Below the pieces are notes generated by a model. The model made no database searches and was not told where the DNA came from. It saw only the letters and a list, made by a program, of their open reading frames with translations. The translations under genes and the position numbers were made by a program. Positions 1 to 5,751 of a stretch of DNA of 8,242 bases are shown here, piece after piece (position 1 is the stretch's first letter; each line of letters opens with the position of its first letter). This stretch comes from BJ22 sp031405895 (lineage in GTDB: Bacteria > Planctomycetota > Planctomycetia > Pirellulales > Pirellulaceae), in assembly GCA_031405895.1 (NCBI GenBank), contig JANOFL010000097.1, positions 1 to 8,242 of the forward strand. The letters are read 5' to 3'.

Positions 1-2
1 TC

Positions 3-629
3 CCGCAACCGTTGCAACGCCTGAGCCTGGCACCCATCAACCTCCGCCAGACGGTCCTCGAGCACATCCGGATCGAAATTGAACATGCCCGGGGTGGCTT
101 GCGGGCCGGGATCACAGCCAAAATGAATTCGCTGATCGACACGCAGATCATTGACGCCCTGTATGAAGCTTCAGCCGCCGGCGTCGATATCCGGCTCAAT
201 ATTCGTGGCATCTGCTGCCTGCGACCAGGCGTACCGGGACTGAGCGACCGGATTCGCGTGGTCAGCATTGTCGACCGCTACCTCGAACATGCGCGGATTT
301 TCCATTTCCGCCACGGCGGCGAGCCAAAAGCCTACATCGCAAGTGCCGACTGGATGAGCCGCAACCTCGACCGGCGGATTGAGCTGATGGTGCCGGTCGA
401 TGACCCGGCTTGCCGGCAGATGATCGAGCAGTTGCTGGAAGCCTGCTTTCGCGACAACACCAACGCCTGGCAGATTCAGCCGGATGGCTCCCACAAACGG
501 CTCACGCCGGGCAGAGGCGTGAAGCCCTTTCGCTGCCAGGAATACCTTTGGCAGTACTGTCGCCAACAACACCTCGCGCTGACCAATCCCGGAACGATGG
601 TCTTCACGCCCTTGCGGGCGGACCAGTAA
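3..629 (+). CDS. ppk: Polyphosphate kinase 1, C-terminal part (5' end outside window)
   Basis: Polyphosphate kinase 1 reversibly transfers the gamma-phosphate of ATP onto inorganic polyphosphate. The frame is open from the left edge, so no start is visible; 208 residues remain, against roughly 690 for a full PPK1 (E. coli). What is seen matches the two C-terminal phospholipase-D-like catalytic domains. It has a segment reading KMNSLID followed by a Gly-rich turn, then SIVDRYLEHARIFHF, whose LEH histidine (about residue 96 of the fragment) corresponds to the second conserved histidine of the family (His592 in E. coli). Next comes IASADWMSRNLDRRIELMVP, the family's phosphate-binding SADWM-RN-D-RIE block. 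The first catalytic histidine (His435 equivalent) would lie upstream, outside the window. The C-terminus runs about 60 residues past the last core motif, with a basic and Gln-rich tail. The gene converges on the next one with a 46-base gap. Family assignment is firm. Confidence 0.95.
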   Translation, partial: PQPLQRLSLAPINLRQTVLEHIRIEIEHARGGLRAGITAKMNSLIDTQIIDALYEASAAGVDIRLNIRGICCLRPGVPGLSDRIRVVSIVDRYLEHARIFHFRHGGEPKAYIASADWMSRNLDRRIELMVPVDDPACRQMIEQLLEACFRDNTNAWQIQPDGSHKRLTPGRGVKPFRCQEYLWQYCRQQHLALTNPGTMVFTPLRADQ

Positions 630-675
630 ATCAGACTGATCGGCCTGATCCGGCAAATCTGACCGATCTTCACGG

Positions 676-1269
676 TCAGTACCGGTCGACCCGTTGGCCA
701 CCCCACTGGTCGGCGGAACGGAGCGGCGGCTGGACCGGCTGTTGTGCCGGTTGCCCCAGCCAGCCCGGTTTCTGGAACCCGCTGGTCATTCGCTGCCAGG
801 CATCGGAGGTTGTTGACCGGAAACTCTCCGAACCCTGCCGGAAGTTCTCACCTGTTCGCTGCCGCCAGTCGTTCATGTTCTTGCCCGCGTCGCCGAGGAA
901 TCCACCGGTCCCACTCCGGTTCGCGTTCCACGCCGGCGGGTTGGTCGGTCCACCCAGCCAGGCGGGTCTTTGCAGCTGGGGCCACGATGGTTGCTTGCCG
1001 GGAGTCAGGAACTTCGGTCGCTGAAACTCGGGCCAGCGGGGTTTCATCCATTGCGGCAGGGCAAACGGCTCGCGATCGGGGGGAGCCGGCTCGGCGGCTT
1101 CAATCTGCCGGACGATATGATCCATTCCGCGGCCCTGCGAGAACGGCTGGCCGTTGGCCATGTCTTCATCGCGGATGCCTGAGCCGGGAAAGAGGTTTTG
1201 CGCCTCGACGGCACCGGCAAAGAGCCAGATCAGGCCCAGCGCAGCTGCCAAACTCCATTTCAGTTTCAT
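676..1269 (-). CDS. Small secreted Trp/Pro/Gln-rich hypothetical protein
   Basis: I do not recognise a family. The 197-residue product starts with a textbook signal peptide: MKLKW, a hydrophobic stretch to about residue 20, and a probable cleavage site after VEA (residue 23). The ATG at 1269 was chosen because it opens the signal peptide and has GGAAG seven bases upstream; the frame stays open about 45 codons further upstream, but those residues look random. The mature part is rich in Trp, Pro, Gln and Arg. It contains two related decapeptides, WPEFQRPKFL (79-88) and WPQLQRPAWL (96-105), and two similar short blocks, PAWLGGP (102-108) and PGWLGQP (168-174). A central stretch (130-165) is Gly/Ser/Arg/Asn-rich with regular aromatic residues. 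There are no Cys pairs or catalytic motifs. It is probably an exported, largely disordered envelope protein (inference). It is divergent from proC and convergent with ppk. Confidence 0.75.
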   Translation of the reverse strand: MKLKWSLAAALGLIWLFAGAVEAQNLFPGSGIRDEDMANGQPFSQGRGMDHIVRQIEAAEPAPPDREPFALPQWMKPRWPEFQRPKFLTPGKQPSWPQLQRPAWLGGPTNPPAWNANRSGTGGFLGDAGKNMNDWRQRTGENFRQGSESFRSTTSDAWQRMTSGFQKPGWLGQPAQQPVQPPLRSADQWGGQRVDRY

Positions 1270-1512
1270 CGGGCGACTTCCATGTACAAAACAGAAAAGG
1301 GGACCCACGGAAAAGCGGCGGGAGTGTGCCGATTCCCGCCCCCTGTGTCCAGTGCACCGCGGCACCGCTTGCAGGCCGTTGCCAGCAGGGTTTCCGGGGC
1401 ACAAAAAAACGGCCTATACTGCGCGCGGCCAGATTTAATCCTGCCGTTCGCCAAAACATCTCGATTCTGGCCGCGAAGGGTATAAGCGGAGCGGTACGAG
1501 AGGAAACGCCTT
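1270..1512. promoter_or_regulatory. Divergent intergenic region between the secreted protein gene and proC
   Basis: These 243 bases separate two divergently transcribed genes and must hold both promoters. On the plus strand TATACT (1415-1420) is a reasonable -10 hexamer for proC, but no convincing -35 stands 15-18 bases before it (the best is TTCCGG at 1392-1397). A run of seven A residues (1403-1409) sits just upstream. I could not pick a minus-strand promoter. The GCGCGCGGCC element immediately after TATACT is listed separately. Confidence 0.35.
1411..1440 (+). repeat. Dispersed 30-bp element with GCGCGCGGCC core, copy 1
   Basis: This aligns without gaps to 8131-8160. 23 of 30 positions are identical, including the whole core GCGCGCGGCC (1421-1430). 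All seven differences are transitions (C/T or A/G). The shared pattern is roughly T-N-TAC-Y, then the core, then A-R-R-TTT-R-ATC. Copy 1 lies 72 bases before the proC start, with TATACT at its left edge, so it could be a promoter with its discriminator region. It could also be a dispersed repeat. Confidence 0.4.
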
Positions 1513-2325
1513 ATGACCGATGACTTGCAGATCGGTTTTCTCGGCGGCGGGCAGATGGCCAGCGCATTGGCAAGTGGCTTTGTCGCGGCCCGACTGATTC
1601 GCCCCTGTCAGATTGCCGTTTGCGATCCCGATCGGGAAGCCCGCGCGCGATTTGGCCAGCTGATTCCCGGTTGTCGCGGCTCCGATGAATCCGCAGCGAC
1701 AGTCCGCGAAGCCCGACTGGTGGTGATTGCGGTCAAGCCCCAGGTCTTTGGCCGGATGACGCTTCCGGCATTCAATGCATCGAGCTGCGTGTTGTCGGTG
1801 ATGGCGGGAGTCAACCTCACAAGGTTGCAGCAACGAACTGGCACGCGCCGGCTCATTCGCGCGATGCCGAATACTCCCGTGCTGGTTGGCTGCGGTGCGA
1901 CGGCTTGGTCGGCAGGGCCTGCCGCAAGCGAAGAGGACAGGGCCCTGGTTCAATCGCTGCTGGAGTCGACCGGCGTGGCTGTCGAAGTCGAAGAGCGATT
2001 GCTCGATGTCGTCACGGGGCTTTCCGGTTCCGGTCCCGCCTGGGTGTTTCGGCTGATTGAGGCGATGGTTGCAGCCGGAGTCGCCGGTGGCTTGTCGCCA
2101 GACCACGCGCACCGGCTGACAGTCCAGACGGTCCTCGGTGCCGCACGGATGCTTGAAGTGACGGGGGCTTCGCCCGCGGCATTGCGGGAACGGGTCACCA
2201 GCCCTGGCGGAACCACCGCCGCTGGCCTCCGAGTGCTCGATGACCGGGGTTTTGAATCCGTCATTGTCGATGCCATCGCCGCGGCAACCCGACGGGCGGC
2301 CGGGCTGGGAAGCAAAAACGGTTGA
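1513..2325 (+). CDS. proC: Pyrroline-5-carboxylate reductase
   Basis: This cytoplasmic enzyme makes the last step of proline synthesis, reducing 1-pyrroline-5-carboxylate to L-proline with NAD(P)H. The 270-residue product has the family's usual length and motifs in order: the N-terminal Rossmann nucleotide-binding turn IGFLGGGQMA (7-16), VIAVKPQ (71-77), RAMPNTP (116-122), then the C-terminal dimerisation and substrate domain with GLSGSGPA (169-176) and VTSPGGTT (228-235). All key motifs are intact. The ATG at 1513 is preceded by GAGAGG nine bases upstream. It is probably a single-gene transcript: a 249-base gap containing palindromes follows before the next plus-strand gene, and the gene upstream is divergent. 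Confidence 0.97.
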   Translation: MTDDLQIGFLGGGQMASALASGFVAARLIRPCQIAVCDPDREARARFGQLIPGCRGSDESAATVREARLVVIAVKPQVFGRMTLPAFNASSCVLSVMAGVNLTRLQQRTGTRRLIRAMPNTPVLVGCGATAWSAGPAASEEDRALVQSLLESTGVAVEVEERLLDVVTGLSGSGPAWVFRLIEAMVAAGVAGGLSPDHAHRLTVQTVLGAARMLEVTGASPAALRERVTSPGGTTAAGLRVLDDRGFESVIVDAIAAATRRAAGLGSKNG

Positions 2326-2375
2326 GCGTGATACCAGCGCGCTGGACTGTGGACTGTCGCAGGCTGAAATCCGGA

Positions 2376-2440
2376 TCAGCCGCCGGGCGTCAGCCCCCGG
2401 TTGGTTTCCCGGCAACCGGACGCTAACGCGTTACGGCTGA
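2376..2440. repeat. 65-nt intergenic palindromic element A
   Basis: This imperfect inverted repeat has two 28-nt arms (2376-2403 and 2413-2440) around a 9-nt spacer; 21 of 28 positions pair without gaps. The outer seven bases (TCAGCCG / CGGCTGA) and the inner seven (CCGGTTG / CAACCGG) pair perfectly. The left arm holds GGCGTCAGCC, close to the GGCGCTAGCC of the element at 4600-4663. The position just after proC suggests a REP-like mobile palindrome that may also mark a transcript end; it lacks a T-run, so it is not a classical terminator. A competing small hairpin (GGCTGA 2362-2367 with TCAGCC 2376-2381) overlaps its left edge. Confidence 0.6.
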
Positions 2441-2468
2441 TGAATGTGACCTGAAAATGAAGCCGGAT

Positions 2469-2491
2469 CCAAACCGGTCAACGCGGTTTGG
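2469..2491 (+). other. Perfect 8-bp hairpin (possible transcript-end structure)
   Basis: CCAAACCG (2469-2476) pairs perfectly with CGGTTTGG (2484-2491) around a 7-nt loop. Only TTCCCC follows, so it is a weak terminator at best. It lies between proC and the promoter candidate of the next gene. Confidence 0.35.
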
Positions 2492-2497
2492 TTCCCC

Positions 2498-2524
2498 TCG
2501 ACACCTCTGGCGGACTGCTACAAT
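2498..2524 (+). promoter_or_regulatory. Candidate promoter of the 2575 gene
   Basis: TCGACA (2498-2503, five of six to TTGACA) and TACAAT (2519-2524, close to TATAAT) are separated by 15 bases, slightly short for a sigma-70 type promoter. Transcription would start near 2531, giving a leader of about 45 bases. Confidence 0.35.
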
Positions 2525-2574
2525 CGGCGAAGACGGGTAGCCCGCGTCCCGGCCCGACATTCAAGGAGCAAGTC

Positions 2575-3039
2575 TTGAGCCTGTTCGACAATCAACGCTA
2601 TCAGTATCGCGACACTTACCTGATCTTTTTCGCGGAGGCGGCCCGGCCCTCCGTCGACGCCGTCCAGACGGCGTTTCGGGTTCCCGGTAGCCGGTTTGTG
2701 ATCTCATCGGTCCGGGCACAAGGCACGCTGCTGGAGTCGATGTCGATTGAATCGCCCGAAGACAATGCCGCGATGGATATCGCCTATATCCACGGCTCCG
2801 AAGTCCGGCAGCAGGTCAAGGAGCTGCTGGCAGAGTTTCGCACGATCACCCTGACCGGCGACGACTCGAAACGGATTGGACAGCTCCGTGACTGCGACGC
2901 CCGGTTCGATGTCCTGCTGTTCGAGCAGGCGGGAGGAGGCGATGACCTCGATCCCGGTGGCCTGTTGCTGGTGACCGAGAAGCTCTGCGAATTGACCGGC
3001 GGCATCGGTGTCGATCCGCAAAGCATGAGTTTGTTGTGA
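2575..3039 (+). CDS. Conserved-looking hypothetical protein, TTG start
   Basis: I do not recognise the family. The TTG at 2575 was chosen as start because AAGGAGC lies just before it with ideal spacing (about seven bases); an earlier in-frame TTG at 2488 lies upstream of the promoter-like TACAAT and has no ribosome site. The product is 154 residues and starts MSLFDNQRYQYRDTYLIFF. It has no signal peptide or membrane helix, so it is cytoplasmic. It is acidic, with alternating predicted strands and helices. Visible segments include RYQYRDTYLIFF, SRFVISSVRAQGTLLESMSI (strand-rich), a helix EVRQQVKELLAEFRTI, and DARFDVLLFEQAGG before a Gly/Asp turn. It ends ELTGGIGVDPQSMSLL. Nothing suggests an enzyme. 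The length, regular composition and strong ribosome site support a real gene. The toxin-antitoxin operon follows 76 bases later and is probably transcribed separately. Confidence 0.8.
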   Translation: MSLFDNQRYQYRDTYLIFFAEAARPSVDAVQTAFRVPGSRFVISSVRAQGTLLESMSIESPEDNAAMDIAYIHGSEVRQQVKELLAEFRTITLTGDDSKRIGQLRDCDARFDVLLFEQAGGGDDLDPGGLLLVTEKLCELTGGIGVDPQSMSLL

Positions 3040-3057
3040 TTCTCCGAAGTGTAGAAT
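3031..3057 (+). promoter_or_regulatory. Weak candidate promoter of the toxin-antitoxin operon
   Basis: TTGTTG (3031-3036) and TAGAAT (3052-3057) stand 15 bases apart. The -35 overlaps the last codons of the preceding gene. This fits an autonomously expressed module, but the match is modest. Confidence 0.25.
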
Positions 3058-3115
3058 GGTTTGTCAGCTCAATGCAGCAAGCAGGCCTGATGGCTGGCAG
3101 GAGATTCCGAATTCG

Positions 3116-3331
3116 ATGACCGAGTTGTTGCAAACTGCGTTTTCGAAAGCCGCCCTGCTTTCGACAGAAGAGCAAAACCTGCTTGCGTTGCGATTGCTCG
3201 CCGAGCTGGATGCTGAAAACCAGTTTGACCTTGCGATTGAAGGGTCGGCTGACAAACTGGCGGGACTCGCAGCCGAGGCGCGGGAAGAGTATCGTCGCGG
3301 CGAGACTCGGGAACTTGATCCCGATTTGTAA
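3116..3331 (+). CDS. Antitoxin of a ParE/RelE-type toxin-antitoxin module
   Basis: This small acidic protein (71 residues) directly precedes a RelE/ParE-like toxin, the usual order in type II toxin-antitoxin operons. The antitoxin would bind and neutralise the toxin. The helical N-terminal part reads MTELLQTAFSKAALLSTEEQ and continues with an LALRLLAEL repeat of hydrophobics. The C-terminal stretch LAAEAREEYRRGETRELDPD (51-70) resembles the toxin-binding tail found in many small antitoxins of this type. No clear DNA-binding fold is identified. The ATG at 3116 was preferred over an upstream in-frame GTG at 3056 because AGGAG (3099-3103) precedes it, though the spacing of 12 is long. The stop overlaps the toxin start by one base (TAATG). 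Function rests on gene order and tail sequence. Confidence 0.75.
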   Translation: MTELLQTAFSKAALLSTEEQNLLALRLLAELDAENQFDLAIEGSADKLAGLAAEAREEYRRGETRELDPDL

Positions 3332-3600
3332 TGAACTCGCGAACCACGAAGCGGTTTCGCATACTCCGTGACGAGTTGCCGACATCCGTTCAGCGGCAGG
3401 CACGGCACTCCTGGCGGCTGTTTCGCGAAAATTCAAGGCATCCGGGACTACATTTCAAACAGGTTCATTCCAGTCCTGAACTCTGGTCGGCACGGGTGGG
3501 TATCGGTTACCGTGCAGTGGGAGTGATCGAAGAGAATACGATCATCTGGTTCTGGATCGGCAGCCATGCGGATTACGATACGCTCCTTCGCACGCTGTGA
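3331..3600 (+). CDS. RelE/ParE superfamily toxin
   Basis: This is a small basic protein (89 residues) of the RelE/ParE fold. The superfamily includes ribosome-dependent mRNA interferases and DNA gyrase poisons; the sequence does not decide which applies here. Visible features are a basic helical N-terminus (MNSRTTKRFRILRDELP, then QRQARHSWRLF), a central strand pair, the segment SARVGIGYRAVGVIEENTII (53-72) with the conserved R-V-G-I-G-Y-R strand, and IWFWIGSHADYDTLL (72-86). The last resembles the C-terminal W-I-G-x-H-x-x-Y-D signature of this toxin group, with His79 and Tyr82 as plausible functional residues. Translation is coupled to the antitoxin through TAATG. The length is typical and no lesion is seen, so the module appears intact. 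Confidence 0.85.
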   Translation: MNSRTTKRFRILRDELPTSVQRQARHSWRLFRENSRHPGLHFKQVHSSPELWSARVGIGYRAVGVIEENTIIWFWIGSHADYDTLLRTL

Positions 3601-3692
3601 GGAATTCTGGCGGTTGGTCAGCGGGGTCAGGTGTGCCAAGAATACTGCATTTCAAGGCGCGTCAGTCAGATAGTTCGCAAAGGGTCAGCAAC

Positions 3693-4592
3693 ATGCGTCT
3701 TGTTCCGAAACAGTTCCCCGCGTGGACCATCCGGCAGTCGCCAGCCAAGTCGCTGATTCTCACACTGATACTGGCCGCCTTGGTGTCGAATCTGTCGGCA
3801 CGTGGATTGGTATCGGGGCAAGAGCCACAGGACAGCGCGAATACGGAAGGATCATCGGTTCCGGAAGACCGCGCTGGCTGGACGCCCCTCTTCAACGGCA
3901 CCGATCTGACGGGCTGGACGCCGAAGATCCGTGGTTGCGCGGCGGGCGACAACTTCGCCAACACCTTTCGCGTCGTCGATGGCGTGCTGCAGGTCAACTA
4001 TGACGGCTACGAATCGTTCGACGACCGGTTTGGGCACCTGTTTTTTAACGGAACCTATTCGCACTACCGGTTGCGGATCGAGTATCGCTTCCGGGGCGAG
4101 CAGATTGCCGGCGGACCGGGCTGGGCCTGGCGGAACAGCGGCGTGATGCTGCATGGCCAGCCGCCCGAATCGATGACGCTCGAGCAGAACTTTCCCGTTT
4201 CCATCGAGGTCCAGTTTCTTGGCGGCAACGGAACCGAAGAACGCCCCACCCTGAACCTCTGCACGCCCGGCACACACGTTGTCATGAACGGTGAACTGAT
4301 CAAGCGGCATTGCACCGATTCGACTTCACCCACCTTTCACGGCGACGACTGGGTACTGGCCGAGATCGAAGTCCGCGGCGACCGGCTGATCCGGCACCTG
4401 GTCAACGGTGAAGCTGTTCTGGAATACAGCCAGCCGCAGTACGATCCGGACGATGCCGACGCGAAGCCACTGATCGTGGATGGCGAACTCCGCCTTGCGT
4501 CCGGGACGATCTCGCTTCAGTCCGAGAGTCACCCGGTCGAATTCCGGCGGGTGGAGCTGCAGGAACTGCCAACAGACGGTAAAGCTCCCTGA
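3693..4592 (+). CDS. Secreted DUF1080 (3-keto-disaccharide hydrolase-like) protein
   Basis: DUF1080 proteins are concanavalin/LamG-like beta-sandwiches abundant in Planctomycetota and Verrucomicrobiota. Some act as 3-keto-disaccharide hydrolases in sugar breakdown, and many are uncharacterised. This 299-residue copy has a long N-terminus with a hydrophobic core SLILTLILAALVSNL (20-34) and probable export cleavage shortly after, around ARG (36-38). The domain opens with the hallmark GWTPLFNGTDLTGW (62-75). It continues with TFRVVDGVLQV (91-101), FFNGTYSHYRLRIEYRF (117-133), WRNSGVMLHGQ (146-156), SIEVQFLGG (170-178) and a late strand GTISLQSESHPVEFRRVEL (271-289). The ATG at 3693 follows AGGG at eight bases and opens the signal peptide; the frame extends upstream to about 3597 without a ribosome site. 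It sits 92 bases after the toxin gene and converges on the DUF1801 gene. The substrate cannot be read from the sequence. Confidence 0.92.
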   Translation: MRLVPKQFPAWTIRQSPAKSLILTLILAALVSNLSARGLVSGQEPQDSANTEGSSVPEDRAGWTPLFNGTDLTGWTPKIRGCAAGDNFANTFRVVDGVLQVNYDGYESFDDRFGHLFFNGTYSHYRLRIEYRFRGEQIAGGPGWAWRNSGVMLHGQPPESMTLEQNFPVSIEVQFLGGNGTEERPTLNLCTPGTHVVMNGELIKRHCTDSTSPTFHGDDWVLAEIEVRGDRLIRHLVNGEAVLEYSQPQYDPDDADAKPLIVDGELRLASGTISLQSESHPVEFRRVELQELPTDGKAP

Positions 4593-4599
4593 GGTGCTC

Positions 4600-4663
4600 A
4601 GTGAGCCGACGGCGCTAGCCGCGGATTCCTCGACGAGCCAGCGGCTAGCGCCGCCGGTTCACT
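4600..4663. repeat. 64-nt palindromic element B between convergent genes
   Basis: Two 23-nt arms (4600-4622 and 4641-4663) pair at 21 of 23 positions around an 18-nt spacer. The two mismatches are G-to-A type changes, which would pair as G-U in one RNA strand. Each arm carries the GGCGCTAGCC core (GGCTAGCGCC in the other orientation) and the trinucleotide TAG. The right arm encodes the last five codons and stop of the DUF1801 gene. The left arm starts eight bases after the DUF1080 stop. It may serve as a bidirectional transcript end, although no T-run follows either arm. Confidence 0.7.
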
Positions 4664-5037
4664 CTCCTGCGCGCCGTTTTCTCGCGGGTCTCACGGACCC
4701 GGAACTGGACGATCCGGCGGATCAGGCCGAGCGGCATGGCCTGGTCGAGCGGGAACCGGATCGCACCGCGCGACTGCTCGTACCCTGTAAGCTCGTGCGC
4801 GAATTCCCTGATTGCCGACGGAGTCGGGTAAAGTCCGAGGTGTTCCTTCCATGCGGCGAACCAGACCAGCACGCCGTTTTCGGCAAAAGCCGGCATCTGG
4901 TAGCTGATTTTCTCTTCCGCCCCGGAAGCCGCCTTGCGAATTGTCGCCCGAACCTGCTGGAGAACCATTTGGATATTCTTCGGGAATCCGGCAATGTAGG
5001 AGTCCATGTCGGCGGGTGCCGGGCTGCCTTTTTTCAT
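4645..5037 (-). CDS. DUF1801 family protein (YdhG/frataxin-like fold)
   Basis: DUF1801 proteins are small cytoplasmic proteins with a frataxin-like fold; one Bacillus member has been described as an intracellular iron chaperone, but most have no known role. This 130-residue copy shows the family pattern: a helical N-terminus MDSYIAGFPKNIQMVLQQVR (11-30), a helix with AASGAEEKISYQMPAF (37-52), a strand GVLVWFAAWKEHLGLYPTPS (55-74), and RGAIRFPLDQAMPLGLIRRI (90-109). The ATG at 5037 gives the usual short Lys/Pro-rich leader (MKKGSPAPAD); an internal ATG at 5007 is an alternative. No strong Shine-Dalgarno precedes either. The C-terminal VNRRR and stop come from palindrome B, so the native end may have been replaced. 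Palindrome C lies between this gene and the upstream membrane-protein gene, so it is probably transcribed alone. Confidence 0.87.
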   Translation of the reverse strand: MKKGSPAPADMDSYIAGFPKNIQMVLQQVRATIRKAASGAEEKISYQMPAFAENGVLVWFAAWKEHLGLYPTPSAIREFAHELTGYEQSRGAIRFPLDQAMPLGLIRRIVQFRVRETREKTARRRVNRRR

Positions 5038-5122
5038 CGTGCGATCTGCCGGTGAACGATTTGTTTTCCGGGGTGTGCTTGTCGTAACGGTCCTTCGTCT
5101 GGTGCGGCCGATCGCGTTCGCA

Positions 5123-5139
5123 CAAGGCAATCTGCCTTG
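5123..5139. other. Perfect 7-bp hairpin upstream of the DUF1801 gene
   Basis: CAAGGCA (5123-5129) pairs with TGCCTTG (5133-5139) around an ATC loop. On the minus strand it lies in the probable leader of the DUF1801 gene, about 85 bases before its start. There is no T-run, so it is not a terminator. Confidence 0.3.
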
Positions 5140-5164
5140 GCCTCCAAAGCAGCGGAAACACAAA

Positions 5165-5240
5165 GTAGCCGGCACAATCCGTGTGCCGTCCGCAAGGCGA
5201 AATCATCGCGGGCGGACGGCAGATGGAATGTGCCTGCTAC
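5165..5240. repeat. 76-nt palindromic element C with nested hairpins
   Basis: Two 29-nt arms (5165-5193 and 5212-5240) pair at 25 of 29 positions around an 18-nt spacer. The spacer holds its own stem (GCGA 5197-5200 with TCGC 5206-5209). The left arm can also fold on itself (GGCACA 5171-5176 with TGTGCC 5182-5187). It lies in the 231-base gap between two minus-strand genes, starting 28 bases after the stop of the membrane-protein gene. The size and nesting resemble REP/BIME-type palindromes or small non-autonomous elements. The rest of the gap (5038-5122) holds nothing I can name. Confidence 0.65.
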
Positions 5241-5268
5241 CATCCACGCTGACTTGTGCGTCAGGCCC

Positions 5269-5751
5269 TCACTCCGCTGGCGGCTGCGCGCCCTGCCCGG
5301 AAGCCTTTTTGCGCCGTTGCTCCTGAACGATCTGCTCGGCCAGTTTTCGTCGCGCCTCGGCGTGATCGCGGCTCAGGTACTGGTGCAACCCGACCGACAT
5401 CAGGTCGACTGCCGCCAGCGCGAGGATCAGGATCAGGACAAGGACCAGCGTCGTCACCAGCGTGACCCGCATCAGCGGCTGCAGGGCCTGTGCAAGACTT
5501 GTGCAAATCGCGCCGCAGGCCCCGATCAGGGCCGCGACCAGCGTCCGGCGACGGAACTTCTGCCACTCAAACTTGCGGACGCGCGAATCGGACTGTTTTC
5601 GGTCGACCGACTGCCACTGCCGCAGGTGCTGGATCATCAGCAAAATGCCGCCGGCAAACATCGCCAGCCCAAACAACAGCGTCATCGTGTCGAGCTGGCC
5701 AGCGACCTGGGCCAGCCATTCGCCGCCACATGCCAGTTTCAGCGGGTTCAT
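5269..5751 (-). CDS. Three-helix membrane protein of unknown function, coupled to the M28 gene
   Basis: I do not recognise the family. This 160-residue protein has three probable transmembrane segments: about 22-43 (TMTLLFGLAMFAGGILLMIQ), 70-92 (LVAALIGACGAICTSLA) and 95-120 (RVTLVTTLVLVLILILALAA). A basic, Trp-containing loop (about 44-69) separates the first two. The last ~38 residues (HAEARRKLAEQIVQEQRRKK and a Gln/Pro/Ala end) form a charged helix. By the positive-inside rule the 44-69 loop and the charged tail would be cytoplasmic. The ATG at 5751 was chosen because it overlaps the stop of the upstream M28 gene (TGATG on the minus strand) with GGGGAG just before it; a start 12 codons earlier would lie deep in that gene. 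Coupled translation suggests a functional link with the M28 enzyme, but none is proven. Confidence 0.8.
   Translation of the reverse strand: MNPLKLACGGEWLAQVAGQLDTMTLLFGLAMFAGGILLMIQHLRQWQSVDRKQSDSRVRKFEWQKFRRRTLVAALIGACGAICTSLAQALQPLMRVTLVTTLVLVLILILALAAVDLMSVGLHQYLSRDHAEARRKLAEQIVQEQRRKKASGQGAQPPAE

Noticed and set aside
638..677. Short inverted repeats between ppk and the convergent gene (GATCGG/CCGATC and GACCG/CGGTC) as a terminator
   Set aside because: Stems are only five or six base pairs, they overlap each other and the stop codon of the minus gene, and no T-run follows.
744..1523. Long plus-strand open frame opposite the secreted-protein gene
   Set aside because: It is antisense to a gene with a clear signal peptide and ribosome site, its composition is Arg/Ser/Pro-rich as expected of a GC-rich shadow, and it overlaps the proC start.
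1435..2415. 326-codon minus-strand open frame opposite proC
   Set aside because: It mirrors a certain proC gene; the product is rich in Arg, His, Cys and Gly with no domain, and no ribosome site was seen.
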